Below, piece after piece: positions 43,049-51,395 of a stretch of DNA of 64,000 nt. The notes beneath the pieces are model-generated. The model had not been told where the DNA came from and did no database searches. It was given only the letters and a program-made list of their open reading frames with translations. How positions within the stretch are numbered: position 1 is the stretch's first letter; each line of letters opens with the position of its first letter. The position numbers and the translations under genes were made by a program. The DNA comes from JANRLT01 sp041736895 (GTDB lineage Bacteria; Planctomycetota; Planctomycetia; Pirellulales; JALHPA01), in contig JBGSSS010000204.1 of NCBI GenBank assembly GCA_041736895.1, forward strand, positions 1 to 64,000, given 5' to 3'.

Positions 43049-43133
43049 AGTGGCTTAGGTTTTAACCCAAGCTTCAATAACTCGATCGGGATGTAGTGCA
43101 TTGTAGTCGAGCGGTGACAACGCTAGTCAGTAA

Positions 43134-43180
43134 GGAAAAAGGAAAAAGCTGGCACTCGCTACCTTTTTCCTTTTCCCTTT
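43134..43180. repeat. Purine/pyrimidine hairpin between hemW and the DUF1080 gene
   Basis: GGAAAAAGGAAAAAG (43134-43148) pairs with CTTTTTCCTTTTCC (43163-43176), with one bulged A, around the loop CTGGCACTCGCTAC. Same type as 45130-45173. Confidence 0.75.
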
Positions 43181-43283
43181 TTCGTTCTCTTAGTAGACTC
43201 GTGATGAAATTGCTTGCGGAGCGGATTACAATTAAACACCCTGCCCCCCCCACCCCGCCATTTTTGCTTCTGGAGTAGTTGCC

Positions 43284-44027
43284 ATGCCGCGCGGCCGTCC
43301 CTTGGTTGCTTATTGCCTGACTCTCGGTTTTCTCACAACGGTCCTCGCCGCCGATCCGCGTGAATACCAAAGCGGCAAGGTCTGGCCTGAACCCAAGGTC
43401 GTCACGCCGGGCGAAGGAACCGCGCCGCCGAGCGATGCAATCGTACTCTTCGACGGCACGAACATGGATGCCTGGAAGGGGGGCGAAAAATGGAAGATCG
43501 CCGACGGCATCGCCACCGTCGCTGGCGGCAGTGTCGAGACCAAGCAAAAGTTCGGCGACATGCAACTCCACATCGAGTGGGCCTCGCCTGATCTTTCCAC
43601 ATACAAAGACCCCAAAAAGCTCCCTGGCGGCCAACAACGCGGCAACAGCGGCGTCTACATCATGGGCAAGTACGAAATTCAGATCCTCGATAGCTACGAG
43701 AACAAAACCTACTTCGACGGCCAAGCCGGGTCGGTCTACAAGCAACATCCGCCGTTGGTCAACGCCGCACGCAAGCCGGGTGAGTGGCAAGCGTACGACA
43801 TCATCTTCCACGCACCGAAGTTCGCCGATGATGGCAAGGTCACCAAACCAGCCACTGTGACGGTGCTGCACAACGGCGTCCTCGTGCAAGATCACTTCGA
43901 ACTCGAAGGGGGCACGTCATACATCGAAGCACCGAAGTACTCCAAGCACGCGGACAAGCTCCCAATCCATCTGCAAAACCACGGCAATCCCGTCCGTTTC
44001 CGCAATATATGGGTGCGGGAGCTGTAG
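43284..44027 (+). CDS. Secreted DUF1080 protein (3-keto-disaccharide hydrolase domain)
   Basis: A 247-residue protein with a signal peptide (LVAYCLTLGFLTTVLA, cleavage near AADP) and a single DUF1080 domain: AIVLFDGTNMDAWKGGEKWKI, FGDMQLHIEWASP, GNSGVYIMGKYEIQILDSY, and the C-terminal LPIHLQNHGNPVRFRNIWVREL. The fold is a concanavalin-like jelly roll; characterised relatives act on 3-keto-glycosides. Very common in planctomycetes. Its TAG stop abuts a TGTGGGCT...AGCCCACA hairpin. Confidence 0.88.
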   Translation: MPRGRPLVAYCLTLGFLTTVLAADPREYQSGKVWPEPKVVTPGEGTAPPSDAIVLFDGTNMDAWKGGEKWKIADGIATVAGGSVETKQKFGDMQLHIEWASPDLSTYKDPKKLPGGQQRGNSGVYIMGKYEIQILDSYENKTYFDGQAGSVYKQHPPLVNAARKPGEWQAYDIIFHAPKFADDGKVTKPATVTVLHNGVLVQDHFELEGGTSYIEAPKYSKHADKLPIHLQNHGNPVRFRNIWVREL

Positions 44028-44047
44028 TGTGGGCTTCAGCCCACACG
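44025..44047 (+). repeat. TAG hairpin on the DUF1080 gene stop codon
   Basis: TAG followed directly by TGTGGGCT-TC-AGCCCACA then CGT. An identical block follows mrp at 63239-63261, so this is an exact dispersed repeat. Confidence 0.85.
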
Positions 44048-44140
44048 TGACAACCCGACACAGATGCGCGTTTCACTTTTCCGCCGGAAGTCAAGCTCCC
44101 TCGGTCATTGATGGGGCCTTATTTTGCAACGGATAAATTC

Positions 44141-45085
44141 ATGCTGCGAGTTCGACTCACCCTGAGTTTGCTGTTTAGCATTTTCCTCGGTTGCGCTGCG
44201 CCGCTAGCCGCCGAGCAACCGGTCAACGCCAAGCAGTGGTGCGTCGTCCATGAAGAGAAACTGGTCGAGTTGAGCGGACTAGCACCTTATCGCGGCGGTG
44301 AGGAAAAACTTTTTTGGGCACACAATGACGGCGCACAGAACAAACTCTATCTGCTCAATAGCGACGGCGAGACGCGTGCAACATTGGAAATTCAGGACAT
44401 CGAAACGTTCGACTGCGAGGATCTGTGCAGTTTTCAAATGGGCGAAAATCGATTTTTGCTGCTCGCGGATACCGGAGACAATGGACTGCGGCGCAAGTCG
44501 AGCAAGCTCCATTTGCTGGCAGAACCGAACTTAAAACAGTTCGATGACGCAGCTGGGAAGAAAAAGAAAAATGACAATGCACCGCAACTCAAAGTCAAGC
44601 CGCTGCTGACGATCGAGTTCACCTATCCCGATGGCGCGCGAAACTGCGAAGGCGTCGGCGTCGATGTTGGGACTGAATCAATTTTGCTCGTGACTAAGGA
44701 AAAGAATCCCGGCTGCGCAGCCTTCCGCTTGCCCTTGCCACTGGATAAGGAAGGCAAATTGAGCGACTTGCCCACGCAACCGCAAGAAGCCAAGCACTTG
44801 GCGCGCATCACCGTGCCGACGATCACCGGGCTGACGATCGCGCCCGACGGCAAGCGTGTCGTCCTGCTCGGCCGGAGTCAACTGTTCGAATTTTCGCTCC
44901 CCACGACTCCAGCCGCCGATTCGAGCGACCCGTTTGTGCGGATGTTCAAAGCTGGTCCGCGATCGCTCGCGAAGCCGAAACAAAAACAAGGCGAAGCGGT
45001 CTGCTTCAGCCTCGACGGAAAAAAACTCTACGTGGCTAGCGAAGGGAAAAAGGAGCCGATTTGGGAGCTAGAGGCTGGCGAGTGA
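44141..45085 (+). CDS. Secreted protein of unknown function, propeller-like
   Basis: A 314-residue protein with a lipoprotein-like or Sec signal (LRVRLTLSLLFSIFLGCAAPLAAEQ). The body has repeated beta-type blocks reminiscent of a beta-propeller: LSGLAPYRGGEEKLFWAHNDG, LADTGDNGLRRKSSKLHLLAE, NCEGVGVDVGTESILLVTKEK, and ITGLTIAPDGKRVVLLG. These blocks resemble secreted SdiA-regulated or phytase-like proteins, but I cannot assign a function. I use ATG 44141; an upstream frame from 44108 puts 11 residues before the signal. Signal-peptide cysteine FLGCAAP could be a lipobox. Confidence 0.6.
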   Translation: MLRVRLTLSLLFSIFLGCAAPLAAEQPVNAKQWCVVHEEKLVELSGLAPYRGGEEKLFWAHNDGAQNKLYLLNSDGETRATLEIQDIETFDCEDLCSFQMGENRFLLLADTGDNGLRRKSSKLHLLAEPNLKQFDDAAGKKKKNDNAPQLKVKPLLTIEFTYPDGARNCEGVGVDVGTESILLVTKEKNPGCAAFRLPLPLDKEGKLSDLPTQPQEAKHLARITVPTITGLTIAPDGKRVVLLGRSQLFEFSLPTTPAADSSDPFVRMFKAGPRSLAKPKQKQGEAVCFSLDGKKLYVASEGKKEPIWELEAGE

Positions 45086-45129
45086 CGGAAATTGCTCCCG
45101 TGGATAATTGCTGCTAGGAAAAGGATGTA

Positions 45130-45173
45130 GGAAAAAGGGAAAAGGTGGTGAATGCTATCTTTTCCCTTTTTCC
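45130..45173. repeat. Perfect purine/pyrimidine hairpin upstream of rplM
   Basis: GGAAAAAGGGAAAAG (45130-45144) and CTTTTCCCTTTTTCC (45159-45173) form a perfect 15-base stem with a 14-base loop. It is related in style to 43134-43180. It may end transcription from the upstream gene. Confidence 0.8.
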
Positions 45174-45239
45174 TTTTCCCTTTCTGCTCGCAATGCGGAT
45201 ATTCCCAGAAATTACGTCCGTATCCAGCAATCCGCCCCC

Positions 45240-45268
45240 TTGGCAGGCATCAAAACGGCCTGTATCAT
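45240..45268 (+). promoter_or_regulatory. Putative sigma70 promoter for rplM-rpsI
   Basis: TTGGCA (45240-45245) and TATCAT (45263-45268) with an optimal 17-base spacer. The transcript would begin near 45275, giving a leader of about 77 bases in which L13-type feedback control could act (inference). Confidence 0.5.
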
Positions 45269-45351
45269 TTGAGTTTCTGTAATTTTGCCTTGCGGCCGCT
45301 AGGAAAAGCGTCGCCGGGTGTTCCTTTTAGGTTTCATAGGATTGCCGGATC

Positions 45352-45786
45352 ATGTCGACGTATATGGCCAAAACGGGCGAGCTCACAGCAAAGTGGTGGC
45401 TCGTCGATGCACAAGACAAAATCGTGGGTCGTCTCGCCAGCGAGTTGGCGATGATCCTGATGGGCAAGCATCGCCCAACCTATACGCCGCACGTTGACAC
45501 GGGTGACTTTGTCATCGTGACCAATGCCGAAAAGGTCGTCTACACCGGCAAGAAGTGGCAAAACAAGCGCTACGAATGGTACTCCGGCTTCACGCAAATC
45601 CGCGCCGAAACGGCCGAGAAGCGCCGTGACCGCCGTCCGGAATTGATCATCAAGGAAGCTGTCCGCCGCATGCTTCCCAAGAACAAGCTGGCGTTCAAGA
45701 TGCTGGCCAAGCTCAAGATCTACGCCGGCAACGCGCACCCGCACCAAGCCCAAAACCCCCAAGTCAAAGAACTGGCCATCAAGTAA
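45352..45786 (+). CDS. rplM: 50S ribosomal protein L13
   Basis: Early assembly protein of the large ribosomal subunit. The 144-residue product matches L13 throughout: KWWLVDAQDKIVGRLAS, MGKHRPTYTPHVDTGDFVIV, NAEKVVYTGKKWQNKRY, AVRRMLPKNKLAFKMLAKLKIYAG, and AHPHQAQNP at the end. It is followed by rpsI after 86 bases, the usual bacterial pair. The ATG at 45352 or a second Met four codons on could start; the family normally has a short leader. Confidence 0.97.
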   Translation: MSTYMAKTGELTAKWWLVDAQDKIVGRLASELAMILMGKHRPTYTPHVDTGDFVIVTNAEKVVYTGKKWQNKRYEWYSGFTQIRAETAEKRRDRRPELIIKEAVRRMLPKNKLAFKMLAKLKIYAGNAHPHQAQNPQVKELAIK

Positions 45787-45800
45787 GCCGTTCCAAAGAA

Positions 45801-45822
45801 CCGGGGACCTCGCGGTCCCCGT
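45801..45822 (+). terminator. Hairpin between rplM and rpsI
   Basis: CGGGGACC-TCGC-GGTCCCCG (45802-45821), a perfect 8-base stem without a T-run. It is probably an attenuator or processing site rather than a full terminator, because rpsI is normally co-transcribed. Confidence 0.6.
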
Positions 45823-45872
45823 TCACGACAGACACAACGCAATTTTTCAGTCACACTTCTTCATAAGATTTT

Positions 45873-46271
45873 ATGGCCACCAAAGCTCCTGAATTTCTCG
45901 GCACCGGCCGCCGCAAGACGGCAGTCGCCCGCGTTCGCCTCTCTGCCGGCACTGGCAAAGTCAGCGTCAACGGACGCGAACTCAACGATTACTTCTCGAC
46001 CGAGAATGAACGCAACTCGGCCGTCGAGCCGCTTGTCGTTTGCGACAAGCGGAATGTGGTCGATGTCAAGATTTTGTGTGACGGCGGCGGACCAATCGGT
46101 CAAGCCGGCGCTTGCAAGATGGGCCTCGCCCGCGCGCTCCGCAAATTCGATGCGGCGCTCGACGAACTACTGCGTCACTCGGGTCTCCTGACCCGCGACA
46201 GCCGCATGAAGGAACGCAAGCACTACGGTTTGCGTGGCGCTCGCCGCGGGACACAGTTCAGCAAGCGTTAA
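45873..46271 (+). CDS. rpsI: 30S ribosomal protein S9
   Basis: Small-subunit protein that reaches the P-site tRNA with its C-terminal tail. The 132-residue product has FLGTGRRKTAVARVRLSAGTGKVSVNGREL, GQAGACKMGLARAL, and the classic basic end RKHYGLRGARRGTQFSKR. It is second in the rplM-rpsI unit and followed by a strong terminator. Confidence 0.97.
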   Translation: MATKAPEFLGTGRRKTAVARVRLSAGTGKVSVNGRELNDYFSTENERNSAVEPLVVCDKRNVVDVKILCDGGGPIGQAGACKMGLARALRKFDAALDELLRHSGLLTRDSRMKERKHYGLRGARRGTQFSKR

Positions 46272-46296
46272 TCGCTCGGCAATACGATCAATCAAC

Positions 46297-46330
46297 AAAA
46301 AATCCCACGAGTTCCTCGTGGGATTTTTTG
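46297..46330. terminator. Bidirectional intrinsic terminator after rpsI
   Basis: CCCACGAG-TTC-CTCGTGGG (46304-46322) flanked by an A-run on the left and six T on the right, so it can end transcripts from rpsI and, less directly, from the convergent DUF885 gene. Confidence 0.92.
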
Positions 46331-46363
46331 TTGCGCTCATTCATCAGTCAATGACTTTCATAA

Positions 46364-46392
46364 CGCATCCGGGGACTTACGTCCCCGGCTCA
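46364..46392 (-). repeat. Hairpin repeat on the DUF885 gene stop codon
   Basis: On the minus strand, TGAGCC + GGGGAC-GTAA-GTCCCC + GGATGC (stem 46369-46388). The TGA stop of the DUF885 gene (46390-46392) is the left edge. Its sister copy at 13184-13203 has the same edges. Confidence 0.8.
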
Positions 46393-48159
46393 GGAGCGTT
46401 GAGATTGCTCCGCAAGCCACGCATCCACTAACTCCTCAAGCACATCCAACGGCACCGGGCCTTCGCGAAGCACGACGTCGTGGAACTCGCGGAGGTCGAA
46501 CTTGTCGCCGAGTTTCTTTTCGGCGCGTTGGCGTAGTTCGCGGATCTTGAGTTCGCCTATCTTGTACGCCAGGGCTTGCCCCGGCCAGGCGATGTAGCGG
46601 TCGATCTCGTTGACGATATCAACCTCGGTCTTGGCCGTGTTGTCGCGAAAGAAGACAATCGCGCGGTCGCGCGTCCAACGTCTATGGTGCATGCCCGTAT
46701 CGACGACGAGCCGCACGGCGCGCCACATTTCGTACGTGAGCTGACCGAACTTGGAGTACGGATCTTTGTAACAGCCGAGCTCGGGGCCAAGGCTCTCGCC
46801 GTAGAGTGCCCAGCCTTCGACAAACGCGGTAAAACTTGCTTGGCGGCGAAACATCGGCAGGTTGGTTAGCTCGCTGGCGAGCGCGATTTGCAGGTGATGC
46901 CCCGGCACCGCTTCGTGCAGTGTTAGCGCTTCCATCTCGTACTTGGGCCGCATCTCGGGTCGATACAGGTTCACAAAAAACGCCCCCGCCCGGCGGCCAT
47001 CGGCCGACGGTTCGCGGTAGTAACCCGTTGTTGTATCGGGGGCGATGTTCAGCGGGATCGCTTCGACGCCGTAGGGGATTCGCGGCAACCGCTTGAAGAG
47101 CTTTGGCAATAGCGGGTCGATCCGTTTGCTGATGATTTGATACCCGGCGAGAAGTTCGTCGCTGCTGGTGTAGTAGTGCTTCTTGTCGGTGCGGAGTTCT
47201 TGCAGAAACTCGGCGAAGGTTCCTTTGTATTCGAGTTGATTGACGACCTTTTCCATCTCCGCGCGAATGCGGGCAACTTCTTTCAAGCCCAGCTCATGAA
47301 TCTCATCCGGCGTCAGTGACGTCGTCGTGAAGCCACGCGCACGGAGAGCGTAAAATTCTTCGCCGCGTGGAAACTGCCACGCTCCGACTTGTTCATAACC
47401 GGCGGGGATGTATTCTTTTTCGATGAAGTCTAGGAGTTCGCGGTAGAAGGGGATGACGCTCCGTTCAATCTCTTCCATAGCCGCGCGGCGCAGCTTGGGA
47501 TGAATAAAGGGTGTCACGGTTTCGGGAATGTCACGAAACGGCTTATAAAAGGGGCTTTTCTGCGGGTCATCGACGATCTGCTGCTTGATCTGCGTTGGCA
47601 GGCGCCGCAGGACAATCTGCGGATGGATGATACCGCGGCGTTTCCCTTCGCGCAGCAGAGCAATCACTTGCCGTCCATATTCAGGAAAAGCCTTCAGCCG
47701 TGCGAGCCAGTTCAAATAATCATTCTCCGTGCGAAAATCGATCACTTCAGTGATTGAATGCTCGTCCTGAATCCCGTCACGCTGATTGATCGGCAAGAGA
47801 TACAACCCAAACGGATGCTCGGCGATTTCCACTTCCAACTGCCGGCGAAAGAGCCGGTAATTCAGGCGTTCGTCGACCACGAGTTGCGCGGGGTCAATCG
47901 CCTTAAGCTCCGCAAGCAATTCCTCGCGCTGCTTCGCGCGGCGTTCAATCGCCGCCAGCGACAGATCGGGCCAGCGATCGTCAAACCGCTTGTCGCCGAG
48001 CCACGTCGCCCGCGTCGGGAATTCGGTTAGCCCACGTTCCCAATCATCGGCGACGAGTTTTTGAAACGCGGCGGTGGGCTCGGGTTTCGCTGGTTCCTCG
48101 GCGCAGAGGGAGGAAGAAAGCAAGATTAAAGCGCAGCACCGCAGCGTGACTCGAATCAT
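46390..48159 (-). CDS. DUF885 family protein, metallopeptidase-like, secreted
   Basis: DUF885 proteins contain an HExxH-like zinc site and some act as dipeptidyl or other peptidases. From MIRVTLRCCALILL (48159) this 589-residue protein has a signal peptide (ALILLSSSLCAEEP). The zinc motif HEAVPGHHLQ lies near residue 415, with a downstream FVEGWALYGESLGPELG supplying the third ligand glutamate. GYYREPSADGRRAGAFFVNLY is a typical family block. A frame open to 48249 adds 30 residues ahead of the signal and overlaps the neighbour, so it is rejected. Confidence 0.85.
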   Translation of the reverse strand: MIRVTLRCCALILLSSSLCAEEPAKPEPTAAFQKLVADDWERGLTEFPTRATWLGDKRFDDRWPDLSLAAIERRAKQREELLAELKAIDPAQLVVDERLNYRLFRRQLEVEIAEHPFGLYLLPINQRDGIQDEHSITEVIDFRTENDYLNWLARLKAFPEYGRQVIALLREGKRRGIIHPQIVLRRLPTQIKQQIVDDPQKSPFYKPFRDIPETVTPFIHPKLRRAAMEEIERSVIPFYRELLDFIEKEYIPAGYEQVGAWQFPRGEEFYALRARGFTTTSLTPDEIHELGLKEVARIRAEMEKVVNQLEYKGTFAEFLQELRTDKKHYYTSSDELLAGYQIISKRIDPLLPKLFKRLPRIPYGVEAIPLNIAPDTTTGYYREPSADGRRAGAFFVNLYRPEMRPKYEMEALTLHEAVPGHHLQIALASELTNLPMFRRQASFTAFVEGWALYGESLGPELGCYKDPYSKFGQLTYEMWRAVRLVVDTGMHHRRWTRDRAIVFFRDNTAKTEVDIVNEIDRYIAWPGQALAYKIGELKIRELRQRAEKKLGDKFDLREFHDVVLREGPVPLDVLEELVDAWLAEQSQRS

Positions 48160-48226
48160 GGAAAGTCTCTTGCCGATTTGAATTGAAGCATCGCTCCGCT
48201 GCGCGTCGCCGCAAAACGAGTGACAA

Positions 48227-48646
48227 CTAGCGCGGTGCCAAGTAATCAAACACTACAACCTTTTCGCGACGGTCTTTTACGATTTGGACGTACGCGTCGT
48301 GGGCCGGATGTTTCAGGTACGCCGCCAGACCCGCTTCGTTTTCAAATGTCACGACGAAGATATGCGTCAGGCCGTCGGATTTCCCTTCGGTGCTGGTGTT
48401 CAAGCCGTGTTCGATGTTAAGGACGATGCCCGGCGCGCCGGCGTTGGCGTTGACTTTGTCGCGCAAGCCGAGAAACGCCGTGACAACTTCTTGAACTTGG
48501 TCCGGCGTGACCTCTGGTTTGAACTTGTACATGACAAGGTGCTTGAGCACTTTCCCATCAGCGGCCGGAGCCGTTTGAGCAGAGGGGGCAATCACCATCA
48601 TCATCAATCCTCCGAGAAGCAACGTTGAAACGAGAATCGTGCGCAT
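48227..48646 (-). CDS. Secreted Dabb (stress-responsive alpha/beta barrel) protein
   Basis: A 139-residue protein with a signal peptide (ILVSTLLLGGLMMMVIAPSAQTAPA) and a Dabb domain: VLKHLVMYKFKPEVTPDQVQEVVTAFLGL, IEHGLNTSTEGKSDGLTHIFVVTFENEAGLAAYLKHPAHDAYV, ending in VVVFDYLAPR. Dabb proteins form dimeric ferredoxin-like barrels; most have no known reaction. It is 11 bases downstream of the DUF486 gene on the minus strand and probably shares its transcript. Confidence 0.85.
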   Translation of the reverse strand: MRTILVSTLLLGGLMMMVIAPSAQTAPAADGKVLKHLVMYKFKPEVTPDQVQEVVTAFLGLRDKVNANAGAPGIVLNIEHGLNTSTEGKSDGLTHIFVVTFENEAGLAAYLKHPAHDAYVQIVKDRREKVVVFDYLAPR

Positions 48647-48657
48647 GAGGAGTTTCC

Positions 48658-49062
48658 TTATTCTTGCAAAGGTTGAAAGGCCGTAACTTCAAGCTGCGGT
48701 GCTTCTTCTGACTCGAACATCCGCGGCACACAAAGGACCAAGACCGCCGCCAGGATCAAGCCATACGCCAGCCAATCCAACGGGCGGATATTTTCGTGAA
48801 TATACAGCCAGTTGAACAGAATGAATGCGCCGATGGAAATCACTTCTTGCACAATTTTCAATTGCGGCGCACTGATGCCCGCATTATGGCCGATGCGATT
48901 GGCGGGCACCTGAAAAATATACTCTGGCAGCGCGATCAGCCAACTTACCGCGATGACGATAAAGAGGGCGTGCTCTTTGTATTTCAAATGCCCGTACCAG
49001 GCCATCGTCATAAATGTGTTGGAAACCAGCAACAATCCAATTGTCTTTATCCACGGAGACAT
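48658..49062 (-). CDS. DUF486 (DMT-superfamily-like) membrane protein
   Basis: A 134-residue membrane protein with four predicted helices. It matches the DUF486 family by WIKTIGLLLVSNTFMTMAWYGHLKYK, SWLIALPEYIFQVPANRIGH, APQLKIVQEVISIGAFILF and RPLDWLAYGLILAAVLVL. The family resembles half a drug/metabolite transporter; no substrate is known. An acidic tail follows. The Dabb gene is directly downstream. Confidence 0.85.
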   Translation of the reverse strand: MSPWIKTIGLLLVSNTFMTMAWYGHLKYKEHALFIVIAVSWLIALPEYIFQVPANRIGHNAGISAPQLKIVQEVISIGAFILFNWLYIHENIRPLDWLAYGLILAAVLVLCVPRMFESEEAPQLEVTAFQPLQE

Positions 49063-49129
49063 GCGAATTCCATTTCGTCATTAAGAGGACCTATACTCTT
49101 GCGAGTTCCGCGACAGGGTTCGGCTGACT

Positions 49130-49789
49130 TTACAGTTCGACCACTTGGATTTTTCCGGCGGCTGGCATGCCGAGCGATGTTTCGTGGTCGCCGACTCGAA
49201 CGACGACGAGACCAGCTTCTTGTTTCTTCGCGACTGTCGTTCCCAAGGCATCGAGCGTGATCCCGGAATTGGTCAAAAACCGCAAGAATTCAGGCGATTG
49301 ATCGACCACGCGGGTGATTTTGAAGCGTTGCCCCGGCATCGTTTCCGCTAAGCTCGTGGTTGGCGGATTCAGCAGCGTCCCGTCGGCGCGAGGGATTGGG
49401 TCGCCATGCGGATCGACACTCGGATAACCGAGGAACTTGTCGATGCGGTCGATAAGCAAATCGCTAACCGCGTGTTCCATGTGCTCGGCTTCTTCGTGAA
49501 CTTCGTCCCAGCTCATCTCAAGAGTGCGGGCGAGGAAGACCTCGATCAAGCGATGCCGACGAATGACGCGCAGCGCGAGCACTTGCCCGGCGGCAGTCAA
49601 CGAGACGCCGGTGTACGGCATGTACTCGACCAGCGCGCTCTCGCTCAGGGTCTTGAGCATGCTCGTCACCGTGCCGGGCGAAACGGCGAGCGCAGTGGCG
49701 AGTTGCCCCGTGGCTACCGCCCCCCCACCGCGATCGAGCCCGAGCTGATAGATCGCCTTGACGTAATTTTCGACAGTTAAGCTGGGCAT
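49130..49789 (-). CDS. DtxR/MntR-family metal-dependent regulator
   Basis: A 219-residue transcription factor. The N-terminal winged helix (TVENYVKAIYQLGLD, TGQLATALAVSPGTVTSMLKTLSE, GVSLTAAGQVLALRVIRRHRLIEVFL) is followed by the metal-binding dimerisation domain (WDEVHEEAEHMEHAVSDLLIDRID). A C-terminal SH3/FeoA-like domain comes last (LAETMPGQRFKITRVVDQSPEFLRFL). It likely senses Fe(II) or Mn(II). The EHMEHAVS histidine set favours this class. No metal transporter gene is adjacent, so the targets are elsewhere. Confidence 0.88.
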   Translation of the reverse strand: MPSLTVENYVKAIYQLGLDRGGGAVATGQLATALAVSPGTVTSMLKTLSESALVEYMPYTGVSLTAAGQVLALRVIRRHRLIEVFLARTLEMSWDEVHEEAEHMEHAVSDLLIDRIDKFLGYPSVDPHGDPIPRADGTLLNPPTTSLAETMPGQRFKITRVVDQSPEFLRFLTNSGITLDALGTTVAKKQEAGLVVVRVGDHETSLGMPAAGKIQVVEL

Positions 49790-49837
49790 AGCGTCAAAGA
49801 TGCGGTCAAAACCAGCGAACAGGGAAGCGCGAAATGA

Positions 49838-51124
49838 TCAGCTGGCAGCTATTACCGAGTCTTCAATCAAGCGAGGATATTTTCGCCAAATTAGAATGGA
49901 CAAGCACAACGTATTCAGCACCAGAGCAATCGACAAGAGCAGCATCACCCACCACAAATCTAGGGCAATGTGCTGATCATACCACTTCGCCGTCGGCTTG
50001 AGTTCCTCGGCGTAAAAGTTCTTGCTATCGCAAGAATACAGGATTTTGTAAGCATAACCCAAAATACTATGCGCATATAGCAAGATCCCCAACAACCATT
50101 CGCCGCGGCGGCAGGCAATCCATATCAGCAGCACAGTCCAAGACCAATACCACAATTCGTACTCCGGCATCATCCCCACCAAAAAAGTGAACATGACGCC
50201 ATAGATTCCGACAATGGCGCTAGGCAGCGTGAAACGCACGCGCAGCGCTAAAAGCATGTAACTGGCCATCGCCATTAGCGTAGGGATCGTGGAAATCGCT
50301 TTGGCCCAGTGCCGATGCGCTCGTGACGCGGCAAACGTGGGTGTCTGATCCCAGAGCCAAGCCAAGGAATAAAGCGAACCGCTCATGTAGGATTGGACGC
50401 TATGATGGAGTAGCCGGAGTTGGCCATCCCGCAAGTACATAAACCCAAGCAGTACGGAAAGCACGGCGCTAGAAGCGAGGGCAAGCATTTTCCGCTGGGC
50501 TGGATAAGCCATCCACAGCGCGGCGAAATAGACTAGTAAAAACGGCTTCGCCACCAAGACGCCCAGCGCGGCAGCCGCCCAGCAAGCCCAAACACCCCCG
50601 CGCGACCAGCAGACAAAACAGAGCCCGCACCACATGCCGGCCACCGTTTCATCTTGCGCTAAGACGGCGCTTGGCAACCACGTCAGCGGTGAAATGGCAA
50701 AAGCGAGCGCGATCAGAATCTCGCGCTTCGTCCGCGGAGCACCCCAGCGGCGAAACACTTCGTAGACCGTGATACCAAAGCCCAGCGTGAACCAAAAGAT
50801 CATCGTGCCGCGGAATGCCAAAAACTCGCTGGCACCGAAGTATCTCAACGGATGATAAATCGGGGCCAACAGCAAGGGCAGCAGCGGCGCGGCAACCCAG
50901 CCCCCGTTCATCTTGGCGTCGGGTGGCGGGTTCAGCAGGATGAGCGGATGCTCGACATAGTTGCGATACTCGCCCACGTCGCTAGAAACTTCTATGCCTT
51001 GCAGCAACTTTTGCAAGAGCAGCGCCAGTGCGACTTGAAGAGCCAGCACCAGAAGCGTCACCCCCACGGCCCAGCGCCGGCTTGACGCCGTGGCTGCCGC
51101 TTCGGATTGATGGGTTTCTTGCAT
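49838..51124 (-). CDS. Polytopic membrane protein, GT-C glycosyltransferase-like
   Basis: A 428-residue membrane protein (from MQETHQSEAAA at 51124; a frame to 51166 adds 14) with about ten helices. The first outer loop contains SDVGEYRNYVEHPLILLNPPPD, an acidic spot in the position used by GT-C enzymes, and there is an ALAFAISPLTWLPSAVLAQDETVAG block like the DUF2029/mannosyltransferase group. I cannot name the substrate. It is divergent from the HAD-UbiA gene, which could make or use a polyprenyl-linked sugar. Confidence 0.55.
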   Translation of the reverse strand: MQETHQSEAAATASSRRWAVGVTLLVLALQVALALLLQKLLQGIEVSSDVGEYRNYVEHPLILLNPPPDAKMNGGWVAAPLLPLLLAPIYHPLRYFGASEFLAFRGTMIFWFTLGFGITVYEVFRRWGAPRTKREILIALAFAISPLTWLPSAVLAQDETVAGMWCGLCFVCWSRGGVWACWAAAALGVLVAKPFLLVYFAALWMAYPAQRKMLALASSAVLSVLLGFMYLRDGQLRLLHHSVQSYMSGSLYSLAWLWDQTPTFAASRAHRHWAKAISTIPTLMAMASYMLLALRVRFTLPSAIVGIYGVMFTFLVGMMPEYELWYWSWTVLLIWIACRRGEWLLGILLYAHSILGYAYKILYSCDSKNFYAEELKPTAKWYDQHIALDLWWVMLLLSIALVLNTLCLSILIWRKYPRLIEDSVIAAS

Positions 51125-51395
51125 CTCGGGGAACGATCGAACTCTGCCGCTTGGTAGTTCTCGCACACATCAAAAAGGAAGCCTCACTCAATCTCTTTCA
51201 TTTCCAGCTACTAGTCTAACCGGCAAGCGATAATCCGCTATCCGACACAGTCGTATTATTCGGATTAATCCCTTTTTAATCTCTTGAATTCACGGGAAAT
51301 CTCGGGACGGAGTTGCTGCTGAATTCGACTTTAGCCGTCATAATCAAATGATCCCTCGCATCAAGCTAGGCAAACCTCCGACTCGCTTCGTGCGT

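Noticed and set aside
43074..43895. Minus-strand open frame opposite the DUF1080 gene
   Set aside because: The DUF1080 gene on the plus strand has a signal peptide and all family motifs.
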